DNA from: Avena insularis
Taxonomy: Eukaryota > Streptophyta > Magnoliopsida > Poales > Poaceae
Direction of reading: 5' to 3'
Length of the DNA: 64,000 nt
Assembly (NCBI GenBank): GCA_023614405.1
Contig: CM042694.1
Location: 88,395,285-88,459,284 of the forward strand
The notes below the pieces were generated by a model. The model searched no databases. It saw only the letters and a program-made list of their open reading frames with translations, and was not told where the DNA came from. Made by a program: the position numbers and the translations under genes. Numbering within the stretch: the first letter of the stretch is position 1; the number at the start of each line of letters is the position of its first letter. This document shows, piece after piece, positions 32,803 to 42,279 of the stretch.

Positions 32803-33858
32803 TCTTCACCCTGGAGGCCTTCTTCATCACCATGCAAGCCTCCGGTGTGATGCGTGAGTAGTTCATCCTTGGACTACGGGTCCATGTAGTAGCTAGATGG
32901 TTGGTTCTTCTCCTTTGTGCTATCATGTCTACATCTTGTCAGCTCCGTTCATGATCGAGATCATCTATTTATAATCATACATGTTGTGTTTGCGGGGATC
33001 CGATGGATATTGAGATGCTATTTCAGATTGATTATTGATTCTATCATATCTTTGTTATTTGTGATCTTGCATGCTCTCTATTGTTAGTAGATATCTTGGC
33101 CGAATAGATGCTAGCAACTCCAAGAGGGAGTATTTATGCTCGATAGTGGGTTTATGCCTCTAGTAATCTGGGGAAGTGACATAAATCTCTAAGGTACTAG
33201 ATGTGTTGTTGCTAGTATGGAGAAAACAACAATCCATTGTTCATAGAACAATCATATTCTACTTTACACGCAAAGCATAATGCAATTATCGGTTGCTTGC
33301 AACTTAATACTGGAGGGGGTTCAGATTGATATCCTGGAGGTGGATTATTAGTCATAGATGCAGTTGGATTACGGTCTATGTATAATATTGTAATGCCCAA
33401 TCAAATCTCGAAGGAGTCAAGATGATTAGTATATGCATGTATGCTTTCTCGATATTTGTCAATTGCCCCGCTGTAATTTGTTCACCCAGCATGTTATTTA
33501 TCTTAAGGAGAGCCACCTCTAGTGAACTATGGACCCCGGTCCATTCTTTTACCATCAATCTATAACTGTTTACTGTTTTCTGTTTACTTTCCGCAAGCTA
33601 TTGCTATCTTCCACACAATACGTTTAATCCTTTGTTTTTAGCAAAACCGGTGAGATTGACAACCTCACTGTAAGTTAGGGGCAAAGTTCTATGGTTGTGT
33701 TGTGCAGGATTCCAAGTTGAAAACAACACCTTGGAGTTGTTTCCTTGCTCCTACTGGTTCGATAACCTTGGTTTCATAACCGAGGGAAAACTTGCTGATG
33801 TGCTCATCATACCTTCCTCTTGGGTTCTCCAACGAGGTCGATATATTTTGGGCCAACA
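32803..33858 (+). mobile_element. Truncated Athila-type LTR
   Basis: From CACCCTGGAGGCC onward this follows the LTRs of A, B and D to the end GGGCCAACA at 33858. The first 500 bp or so of the LTR are missing at the junction with element C. No internal sequence follows; instead the next bases are LINE-derived, so this is a truncated solo LTR or the 3' LTR of an element largely removed by a deletion that also took the 5' end of C. Confidence 0.8.
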
Positions 33859-33990
33859 AGCAATCGTCTTCTGAAGCCCCACGATATCCACATCTTCTTG
33901 GCGTAAGTACTCCTTGATCTGGCTACCAGCATTGCATCCACCACCCATATTTCTTTGAGATTGCTGAGACAATTTGCTTTTTTAAACATA
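33859..33990 (-). pseudogene. LINE endonuclease N-terminal fragment
   Basis: A minus-strand frame reads QIKEYLRQEDVDIVGLQKT, which matches the start of plant L1-type apurinic endonuclease domains (usual pattern D-I-V-[CG]-L-Q-E-T). The catalytic Glu of the QET motif is Lys here. It is cut on one side by the LTR at 33858. It may be the 5' part of the LINE whose RT lies at 18685-19940. Confidence 0.55.
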
Positions 33991-34254
33991 AACCTATTAA
34001 TGAAACATAACTAAAACATTTATGAAACCAGATTGAAACATGGGTAAAGTTATGAAATATTTGTGAAACTTTTTTGGAACAGAAGGCAATGTTTCACAAA
34101 TTTCAGAAAAATTCATGGGTTTCATTTTGCTTCACAAAAATTTCAATGTTTGGGTAAGCAACGTCATGCCACTCCGATATGTACCAGCGCCTTTAGGTTC
34201 GCCGGGTTCCCTTGCCTAGCCAGTTGTCATGCCTCGTGTGTATGATTAGAGAAA
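33991..34254. other. AT-rich spacer with no supported feature
   Basis: The sequence contains repeated ATGAAAC/TGAAAC-type words (for example at 34000-34070) and resembles decayed LINE or intergenic DNA. No gene, RNA or terminal repeat could be supported. Confidence 0.3.
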
Positions 34255-35010
34255 CTACAGGAACTAAACATAGGGACGACGGCCTATACCTACGCCGACA
34301 GTAATAAGTCAGGGTTGTCGGCGTAGGTGACGAGCCAGGCAGCCCACAAAGCTAGCCGTTGGCCTAGAAAAGCCATCGGTGTAGCCCGTCCATTGGCCTA
34401 GGTGGCGACACGTGGTCCCGGAAGGCCTGGCCATAACGGCTAAGCGACGCTCTGACACCTACGCCGACGGCAAAGCCGTCGACCCAAGTTTTTTCTCTCC
34501 ACCCCCCTCCCCGGTGGATCACCTTTTTACACTTAGAAAAAGTAATAGAAAATGATAAAACTTCAAATTTGAAAATCCTTCGAGATGTAGTTATGTTAGG
34601 TGATTTAGTAGTTAGGAAGATTCGGAAACATGAATTTTGACCTATTTTGCGAAAAAAAACATCATGTTTCGGTAAAACGACAATAGCTTTTACATACAAT
34701 GTCGGATGAAAAAGTTTCTTATATGAAAAATGATCTACGCGAAATTTCCATTTCGAATTCAAGTGCTTTTAGTCATTTACCGATTTTTAGAATCGGCACA
34801 TTCGAAAGCTTTTTTACGACTTTTTGAGGATTTTGACACATTTTATTTGGAAAACTTTGCAGTACACCACTAAAAAGGACATGATGCATGATGGAAAAGA
34901 TTATATGCATGTCATATTTGGAGTTATCTCATCTTTCTGATCAATTCAGATATATTATTTGTCGAATTCCGATTTACTGATTTAAATATATAAATCATTC
35001 CATATTAAAT
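34255..35010. mobile_element. Probable CACTA-type transposon fragment
   Basis: ACTACAGGAAC at 34254-34264 is close to a CACTA terminus. It is followed by several direct and inverted copies of CCTACGCCGACGG-like words (34294-34480), the pattern expected of CACTA subterminal repeats. The downstream AT-rich part has no ORF with a transposase domain. No second terminus was found, so the assignment is tentative. Confidence 0.35.
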
Positions 35011-35021
35011 ACTCACTCCGA

Positions 35022-35133
35022 TCCAATTGGCTGACTCATATTTTTCTAGATTTGAATATATCTACACTTGTTTTAGTGCTCGATACATCAGAATCTAGAT
35101 AAAACTAAATCAACTAATTTGGATCGAAGGGAG
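35022..35133. mobile_element. Stowaway-type MITE
   Basis: The 112-bp element begins CTCACTCCGATCCAATTGG and ends with the inverted counterpart AATTTGGATCGAAGGGAG. The left flank is TA, the right flank TG, consistent with one degenerate copy of the TA target duplication of Tc1/Mariner elements. Confidence 0.75.
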
Positions 35134-35247
35134 TGGAAAAAGGCAAAAAATGTAAAATCATTTTATTGTTATTTGAATTCAAGATTATTATTACTGATTT
35201 ATTGTTGTTTACTTAAATAATTGTTTGGAATTTTAAAAATAAACACG

Positions 35248-35413
35248 TGTGACATCATGGTCCGATGGTTAATAGGATTGATACGGTAGTATTATCGGCA
35301 AAGTCTAATTTCTTTCTCGGAAGCTCGTCCGGAAGAAGCGGAAAAGTTAAGCATGCTGGGGTTGGAGTATCGTGAGAATGCTGACGGAGCCTAGTCCGAC
35401 GCCGTGTTACACC
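35248..35413 (+). pseudogene. 5S rRNA-derived sequence, possibly a Cassandra-type TRIM LTR
   Basis: AAAGTTAAGCATGCTGGGG followed by GGAGTAT, GAATGCTGACGG and CGCCGTGTTACACC follows the order of the 3' two-thirds of plant 5S rRNA, including its internal Pol III control region. It is too diverged to be a functional 5S gene. The sequence starting TGTGACATC at 35248 and ending TGTTACA at 35411 has LTR-like TG...CA ends; Cassandra TRIM elements are known to carry 5S-derived LTRs. No target duplication was seen. Confidence 0.5.
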
Positions 35414-36149
35414 GATGGCTGCCATCGACATAGCCCTACGCAGAAGACAATCTGTCCTATTCCGACAGCTTTTGTCCGTCCGTCGTATCGTCTGTTTCAT
35501 GCAGCGCGCATCATGTTGCATATAACGCAGTACAAATAAACTCCCACTTTAGCTAGCAGTAGTTTAGTTTCAGAACGGTTTAGGAGATTAATTATACGGT
35601 TAATATCAATCTACTACTCAAAGTGTCGAGCCGGTTGCTGAGTGCCCAAAATATCCTGGTACATGCATGCTGCGACATGCTTGATTTGGAAGTTTAATCA
35701 GATTAGATTGGTGCCACGTCCAAGTCGATGGCTTGATTAATCCGATCACTCGTGGTTAGCCAAAACCTAGGACTCTTAAACGTCAAGACTGCCAGAGGAC
35801 ACTCTCCAGGACTACGACATATGGATGTGGTTCACTTAGCAGAGTACTAAGCAATATATACCCGTACTGTTGAGGATGAGATCGATGAATCTTATCTCGA
35901 CAGCTCATACATATTATCTTCCAAGATTAGGTTAGGGATCAGCCGCCTGCTTCCTAGTTTTGACTTAGTTAGCTCAAAAGTAGTAGCACTTCAATAATTA
36001 TCGCCGTGCAGGACTATATGCTGATCTAGAGCAAAGAAACGTAAATTTTCTTCAGAATAATCAATCGCCCGGTCGATCAACTTGATCTAGGTCATCAGAT
36101 CAGCATCAACAACTGGTAAGAAGCTATACCAACCAATGTGGTTAATTAG
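35414..36149. other. Intergenic sequence without recognised features
   Basis: No ORF with a domain, terminal repeat or RNA structure was found. The sequence is mixed in composition and may be unique or old repeat DNA. Confidence 0.3.
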
Positions 36150-36432
36150 TTAATATAACTACCGGGGCGAAGACGGCGTTTGTGCATTGTTTCCTTCTTG
36201 GAGGCGTTCTTTTGGTGAGAGTGGATTTCTGATGCTATCTTGATGGTGTTTGGTCCGCTGTTGTAAGATTTAGATCGTTGTAGCCAGACCTTTTTTCTAT
36301 AATTATTTTTTCTTTTTTTGTTGTGTGCATCCGTATTGTTAATAGGGTATTACGTTGTTGCAGAGTCTGGGTATAATTGGTATCTCGCGATATTAATATA
36401 TTCTCTTTTCCAAAAAAAAATTAAAATAACTA
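36150..36432 (+). mobile_element. Short poly(A)-tailed retroposon with target duplications
   Basis: A 259-bp insertion (36162-36420) ends in a run of nine A residues. It is flanked by TTAATATAACTA (36150-36161) and TTAAAATAACTA (36421-36432), which match at 11 of 12 positions. Its 3' end (GATATTAATATATTCTCTTT before the tail) resembles plant LINE 3' ends. It could be a strongly 5'-truncated LINE copy or a SINE using that LINE. Confidence 0.7.
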
Positions 36433-36500
36433 TTTCTAAATATATGTGGATTCTATGCCGTATTATTTTATAAGAAACAACAAGACTCTACTCTGTATAA

Positions 36501-36773
36501 GGCCTCCTTTGATTCATATGGAAGAAAAACTACAGGAACAGGAAATATAAAGGAATGGAATGCCCTGACCAGGTGGTTCCTACGTTCTCACAGGAATTTT
36601 TCTATGAGGTTGGAGCACATGCTATTTTTTCCGTGAAAACACACTGCCAAGTTCCTATAGGATTGGTTCCTACAGGTTTCAGTCTCGTGAATCAAACGTG
36701 TTCAGAAGAAAAAAAAACCACGGGGACTGAATCCTACAGAAATCTGAGGAAATCCTTTGAATCAAAGGAGGCC
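36501..36773. mobile_element. Tourist-type MITE (PIF/Harbinger)
   Basis: The 273-bp element has perfect 16-bp terminal inverted repeats (GGCCTCCTTTGATTCA and its complement) and a perfect TAA target duplication (36498-36500 and 36774-36776). The 73-codon ORF inside it is not a gene. Confidence 0.9.
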
Positions 36774-37630
36774 TAATTATTAATTTTGGTTTAATTTACA
36801 AGTGTACAAGATACATATACATCAAAGAAAAATCAGGAAAGAAGCAAATCCAATCAATCATCCACCCAAATCCAATCAATCTATCCACCCAAGCTGAACA
36901 ACCCCTTGGTTCTTTTGAACCACACATGCTCAACAAGATCCAAGAATAAATATCTCATTGTTCACAAATTTGCCTTATCATTTTTATCATTTTCTTGTTT
37001 GCATCACTAGCTTTCAAAAGATCGCACAACATGCTAGCCTCTCCTCCTCCTTCGGTATTTTCTTTTCTCATCACATTTATTCTTCTCCTCTAACAGCAGG
37101 ATCCTCTCTTTCTCCATTTTGCCCAACTCAATCCCAGCTTGGTCCTCACGGTTATCCTTCGATTTTTCTATGTTTTGCTCCAGCACACGGCTCTCTGTAG
37201 CACCACCCACTTCTTCACATCTTCTAATGAACCGATGTATCCACCTTATTCTTCACTTAAAATAAATTTTTAACCAACTCAGCATTCTAAATTTTCTTTT
37301 CAATTCTTACATTGTTGTTGTTCTCATACATGCCCCACAAAGTAGATAGTGCATGTTGTAGTGGTAAAGGCCACTGAGGATCAGCCCAACACAAAAAATA
37401 AGCACCCTATGGGGGTTGGCGATGTGGCTTGTTTTCTGTCCGGCATCCTCATAGCCCATTTGGAAGGACGAGCAGCAAACACCCGTTTCTAAAGGCATCT
37501 TAGCAAGATTGTGGTCCGCATGGCTTTGTTGTCGAGCTTTATCAACACTTCTAGGACATCATTAAGGATGACCTCATTGAGCTATTTAGTTTACTACATG
37601 ATCATGAACTCCTATTTTTTGACTAAGGAA
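36774..37630. other. Intergenic sequence with a short internal repeat
   Basis: CAAATCCAATCAAT is repeated at 36846 and 36868. Otherwise no gene or transposon end could be supported. Confidence 0.3.
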
Positions 37631-39350
37631 GTAGACACTATTATAAATCGGGCCTCTTAAACCCATACTCACACATGGGGAATAAATTGAGTGTGATGTA
37701 TGGTACCACAAACCATGTGTGACCGATAGCAATCACATACATTTAACAATTATTAAGAGTGTTCACTTCATGTTCCCTAAATAATGAATTACTTGTGTTA
37801 ACTAAACCTTGTGCAATACAAATTCTACACCCCATGGTTCGGGCAGTATTAAATGTGTGTAATTATCTTACTTTTGAAAGCTAATTTGTGTGTTTTCTTT
37901 AATTATCTAAAATCACTTTAAATAATTGCATACACTTCATTTAAATAAAAGTAAATAGTAAAGCAATTTGTGAAAATTCAGAACTCCCACACAAACTTCC
38001 AAATATGATACGGTGTATTTAGAGAATAGGTGTTATTAACAAGATACTGTTGCAATTTACTTTACAAAAGCACATTTGTAGTCATTCAAAATATAAATTA
38101 AAATGAGTTTGTGATTACCTTATTAAAACTAATTTGTGTGTGTTCTTTAATTATTCAAAATTACTTTAAATAATTTTGCAGAATTCATAATAATAGTAAA
38201 TAGTAAAGCAGTTCGAGAAAATTCAGAACTCCTACACAAAATTTCAAATATGGTATGGTGTATTTAGAGAAAATGTGTTATTAACAAAATACTATTGCAA
38301 TTTACTTTACAAAAGTCCATTTCCATTCATTAAAATTAGTTTAGTAACAATAGAATTTAATACATATTACTAGTACTAACAAATTAATGTAAAATGAATC
38401 CATGGACAAAATTTATAACGATGGATATTGTTATTCTTATGGTTGAATCCGATGAAACTTCCATTTGATAAGTCCATTATGTGAAGCATGTATTTTCAAA
38501 CTTTGTCCAAATCATCTGTTGTTTCTATGAAGACACTTTTGCACCCAAAATATGACTCCTTACCAAGATTCTGATATTAGGAAAATTTACATATTACTTT
38601 AATTTATTCAAATTTAGATGCAAACATCTGTCACACGTTTCTATATCAAATTTTAGAATATTTCATATTCCTCTTGGATCTTTCCTACACTTGGAAATAT
38701 GTACTTAAATAATTTTCTACGATATTTATGAAACTTATTTCACATACATGTAGTTGAAATTTTAATTACTTTCAGAAATTTTGTAGAAATTCATTTAAAC
38801 ATTGGAAACAGTATAAAAATTGGAAATCAAACTCAAAACTTCTACACAAACTTTTGAACATTGTATATTTAAAAAAAATACTTGTTGATTAAAAAATAGT
38901 TTTTGTAACTCCTTCATAAGAGGCACTTTTTAGCCATTTAAAAATATAAATTCAAAATATTTTTCATCCGGAATAATATGAACTCGTAATAATTCACGAG
39001 GGATCAAGTCTCTTCGTCCCACTTTGTTTGTTGCGATTGTTAGATTATTAGGCATAATTTTCACCAGGTTTCATGATGATTTTCAAAGTTTAACTATGTT
39101 TCAAAAGTCATTTTTTAAATATGGCTAAAATATATTAAATATTGGTATTGTTTTGAAGCTCTTTTCGGTAGGAACCTAAATATTTCAAACGATTCTCAAA
39201 TTAGGCATCAAATTTAAATTTTACAGAACTTTCAAATTAGGACTTAAATTCAATAAAGTGAAAGAGAAAAGCTGACAAAAATGATAGGGGAGAGAAGATG
39301 AGGCATGCACGCTAGATGCTAAAATCAATGAGAAAATAGCGTATTTGGAA
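37631..39350. repeat. AT-rich block with a diverged tandem duplication
   Basis: A unit of about 230-245 bp containing AATTTGTGTGT, ACTTTAAATAATT, GTAAATAGTAAAGCA and CAATTTACTTTACAAAAG occurs at about 37865-38095 and again at 38112-38335. A much weaker third copy lies near 38820-38950. The block starts with CACTATTATAAATCGGGCC at 37632, which resembles a CACTA terminus. No transposase is encoded. Confidence 0.55.
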
Positions 39351-39740
39351 GGTTGACGCTATTTTTCATAGTTTTGCTCGCTATGACGTTTGCCAAATAG
39401 CATGCTATACTGCGCTAAAATATCATAGCATTAGCGCAATTTTAAAATATAGCAAGTTATTTTTTGTTGGTGGGTGTGGAGTAAGCGAGCATATGATGCG
39501 GGTGTACAATAAGCAAATATAGGATGAAAATCTTGATTGTTAAATATAACTGATCGTGCTAAAACATTTATCTGTTTCACTATATTATTTATTCTTGCTA
39601 AAATGTTACTTTTAGGCTATTTTCAAAACACTTTTTTGAAATATAGCATGCTATTAGCACGCTATAGCGTGTCTAGCATATGTAGAAGGGCTGCGCTAAA
39701 AGAAATAGCACGTAGTTTGTTTAATGAATGGAGAGATCTG
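39351..39740. mobile_element. hAT-like fragment with repeated ATAGC/GCTAT words
   Basis: Numerous copies of ATAGC and its complement GCTAT (for example ATAGCATGCTAT near 39398 and 39644) appear in both orientations. Short palindromic words repeated in the subterminal region are common in non-autonomous hAT elements. Exact ends and target duplication were not resolved. Confidence 0.3.
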
Positions 39741-41075
39741 ACAAAGTGCACTGTGGGGACTGGTTCAACATTTTATTTTGGAATGATCTATGGTATGAGG
39801 TGATGCTATCTGACAAGTTCCCTAGGCTTTACTCATTTGCTAGAGATAAGATGGCCTCTGTCAACGACATATGCAGCCTGAATAGTTTGCATGAACCTTT
39901 TCAACTACCTTTATCCGCTGAAGCTTTTCAAGAATATAACCAACTTCAAGATATTCTAGCTGGCCTAACTCTCTTACACGAAATAGATCAATGGAGTTGA
40001 ATTCTTAATAATGTTGAAGTATGATCCAAATTCAGTTAAGGAGGCTAACTTCTGGCGAGCAGAGCGAGGTCCATCGCCGGTAGCCTTGGCCTGAAGCGGT
40101 GGGAGTATGAAGTTAGCCCGTAACCGTGACCAATAATAGGAGCGCTTGTGGAATGCGGGGGACAAACAACCCCGCGGTACGGATCGTTGAAGACCTAGGT
40201 TTTCACCGCTATATATACCTCTTGTAAGACGCCGACTAGGATAAGTTGCATCTGTGAAATCCCCGACATTGTGTAAACACTCCCTAATATAGTGAAGTTT
40301 CGCTGGCTGGCGCCCATGGTTTTTTCCTCTCTTTTTGGACAGGTTTTCCACATTAAATCTGTGTCCCTTGCTGTGATTTCGTTTTCGTTCTTCGTTATTT
40401 GCTTGTCGTGTTTATAAAAAATAATAGGGTCTATAAGCCACAGGCATATTACAAGCATTGGTTTTCGATGGTTGATAATGATATCCTCTCAAAAAAGATA
40501 TAGGATGCAAGTGCATGTCTAAGCATAAGTTTTTTGCCTGGTTACTCTTACATGATAGGCTTAACACCAAGGACATGTTACTTAGGCGGAATTGGAAAGT
40601 GACTGACAGTCATGTATGTGTCCTCTATCCTACTGGTATCAAAGAAGATTGGAAACATCTCTTTTTCCAAATGGAACTTTAGCACTCGAGCATGGAAATA
40701 CATTCAGGTGGAATGGAAGGACAGGTCAATCTCTAACAGTTTTAACCATGCCTTTAAATCTTTCTCTGGGCCGTGTTTTCGGGAGATTGCAATTCTGGCT
40801 TGCTGGAATATTTGAAAGCAAAGGAATGTCTGGATTTTCAAGAATATAAAGCCAACTTCAAGAGGTTGGAGGGCAGGATTCTTCTATGATGTTACCCTGT
40901 TGGTACACATGTTGAAGATTAAGCATAAGGTTTAGTGTCATCATGCTTGACAGTTTATCCTAATTTTCTTTGTTTACCCGGCCCTCTTACTAGTTTGGGA
41001 CTGTGTTGTTTACTTAAGTTTAAATAAAGGGCTGTGGGGGGTCTCCCTGCGGTACAAAGGTTTCAAAATAAAACA
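39741..41075 (+). pseudogene. LINE 3' end with zf-RVT region, interrupted by an insertion
   Basis: 39745-40000 encodes the segment after the LINE RT domain (WFNILFWNDLWYEVM, FPRLYSFARDK). After foreign DNA at about 40012-40496, the LINE resumes with the zf-RVT domain (40509-40682, CMSKHKFFAWLLLHDRLNT, then RRNWKV) and, after a stop and frameshift, FREIAILACWNIW. An untranslated 3' end follows with a GC-rich hairpin-like stretch (GGGGGGTCTCCCTGC) near 41034, as in grass LINEs. Two Cys of the zinc-binding motif are not conserved. It is dead. Confidence 0.8.
40012..40496. mobile_element. Insertion within the LINE, probably part of a Copia-type LTR
   Basis: This segment breaks the LINE reading frame. 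It contains a TATA-like element (GCTATATATACC, 40208-40219), followed about 140 bp later by GCTGGCGCCCATGG, and T-rich sequence, the layout of a plant LTR R-U5 region. No clear terminal repeat or target duplication was found, so the type is a guess. Confidence 0.35.
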
Positions 41076-41641
41076 GCACTCTATTTATTTCATTGGCTAG
41101 AATCGCCTATCTCAGAAAGCGAGGTCGAGACTCGGCCGATCTCTGCGCTTGGCGCTGATCAAGCTTATCCAAAACCGAAACAGGGTGAGACGTCGCCACA
41201 CTCCATGACCAGAAACAAAAGCAGAAAGTTGTTGTGTGGCAATGGCAAGTGGCAACAAACTGTCATCCATGATCCATGGCGGACAAGGGCAGATGCATGT
41301 ACCCAGTGTCTCCATTTCTCACTTATGCATATATCCAAAACTAAAATGCGTTATACATATCTGGGACGACGAGTTCTACCGGTATCTATGTACACGGACG
41401 GACTGGATCAAAAACTCCAGCCCCAAGACCTGTCCGCCTCGTCAAATTGATTCATTAGACTGTACTGACATACTCATCTATCATTAACCATCCATTCACT
41501 GCACTAATCAGGTGGACTGTCCGCCCCCGTCCGCCGGACTGTCCACTTGCATAATCACTTACAGCGGACGGCGGTGAATTATTCGGGGAATTTGTACTCC
41601 TACATGCCATGTCGACGACGTTGGTTGGTTTGGTGACTTGG

Positions 41642-42160
41642 TCACTGCCGGTTGTCGCCAGCGCGGTCCCCAGCGTAGGAGACGGCAGAAAGGCGGCTGG
41701 GTTGTGGGCGGAACACGCCCGCGCGCCGCCGGTGCGGCGACTGCGGGGACGGAGCAAGCGCCCTCCGCGCCCATGTCCCGCTCTCCACGGGGCCGCCGAT
41801 CCGCACCAGCGCGCTGCCCATGCGCTTTGCGCCCAGACTGCAGGCGCCGCCGCCGGCCGAGAACGGGGCAGGCGTGGAGGTGGGCTTGCCGTGGCCGTGG
41901 CCAGGGGCCTCCTGCTTGCGCTCCTTGTGGAGGCTGCAGCGGAAGGACCCCGGGTGGTTCGTCGGGGAGCACATGCAGGACCGCCGGCTCCTGGCGGCCG
42001 ACGGAGACGAGACGCTGACGGACTTGCCACGCGAGCGGGCGCCGCTGCCGGCGGCGAGCTTGACCCGGCTGGGCGACGGAGAGCGGTAGTAATTGGGAAT
42101 TGGCAGGACCGGGCCGCTGGGCCTAGTCGCAGCTGTCGTCGCCATTGGAGCTGAAATCAC
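41642..42160 (-). CDS. Serine-rich protein-like gene (plant CMCSPTNHPGSFRC family)
   Basis: This 172-codon, GC-rich, intronless frame is the only convincing host gene. Its centre, CMCSPTNHPGSFRCSLHKER, is the signature of a small plant-specific family annotated as serine-rich protein-like (Arabidopsis At5g11090 type). Downstream are the other family blocks, MGSALVRIGG, then WARRALAP, and finally FRPQPSRLSAVS before the end DRAGDNRQ. The N-terminal part is Ser/Ala/Arg-rich. There is no signal peptide or membrane segment. Molecular function is not known. The Met at 42145 (CCAATGGCG) has the better context and matches where family members start; the Met at 42160 is an in-frame alternative. Length and motif order look complete, so the gene may be functional. 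It sits between a LINE remnant and intergenic DNA, without partner genes. Confidence 0.85.
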   Translation of the reverse strand: MISAPMATTAATRPSGPVLPIPNYYRSPSPSRVKLAAGSGARSRGKSVSVSSPSAARSRRSCMCSPTNHPGSFRCSLHKERKQEAPGHGHGKPTSTPAPFSAGGGACSLGAKRMGSALVRIGGPVESGTWARRALAPSPQSPHRRRAGVFRPQPSRLSAVSYAGDRAGDNRQ

Positions 42161-42262
42161 GAGGCGGAGGCGGAGGCGGTGGCTTTCCCCGGTTTGGTAT
42201 CAGTTCAGCTCTGTTCGTTTGGGGACCTGTGAGTGAACTGAGAAGCAAGTGGCTTGGTGCAT

Positions 42263-42273
42263 ACTATTTGTAG
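42263..42273 (-). promoter_or_regulatory. Candidate TATA box of the serine-rich protein gene
   Basis: On the minus strand CTACAAATAGT lies about 100 bp upstream of the proposed start codons. It is the best AT-rich match in an otherwise mixed upstream region. Confidence 0.4.
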
Positions 42274-42279
42274 AGCAAT

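Noticed and set aside
32091..32837. 248-codon minus-strand ORF taken as one gene
   Set aside because: Its start is read from the adjacent LTR across a truncation junction. Only the middle part is gag-derived.
35300..35415. Functional 5S rRNA gene
   Set aside because: Many substitutions lie in the conserved control region, and there is no tandem array or T-run terminator.
41609..42154. 181-codon plus-strand ORF opposite the serine-rich gene
   Set aside because: It is the shadow of a GC-rich coding region. Only the minus-strand frame has family motifs.
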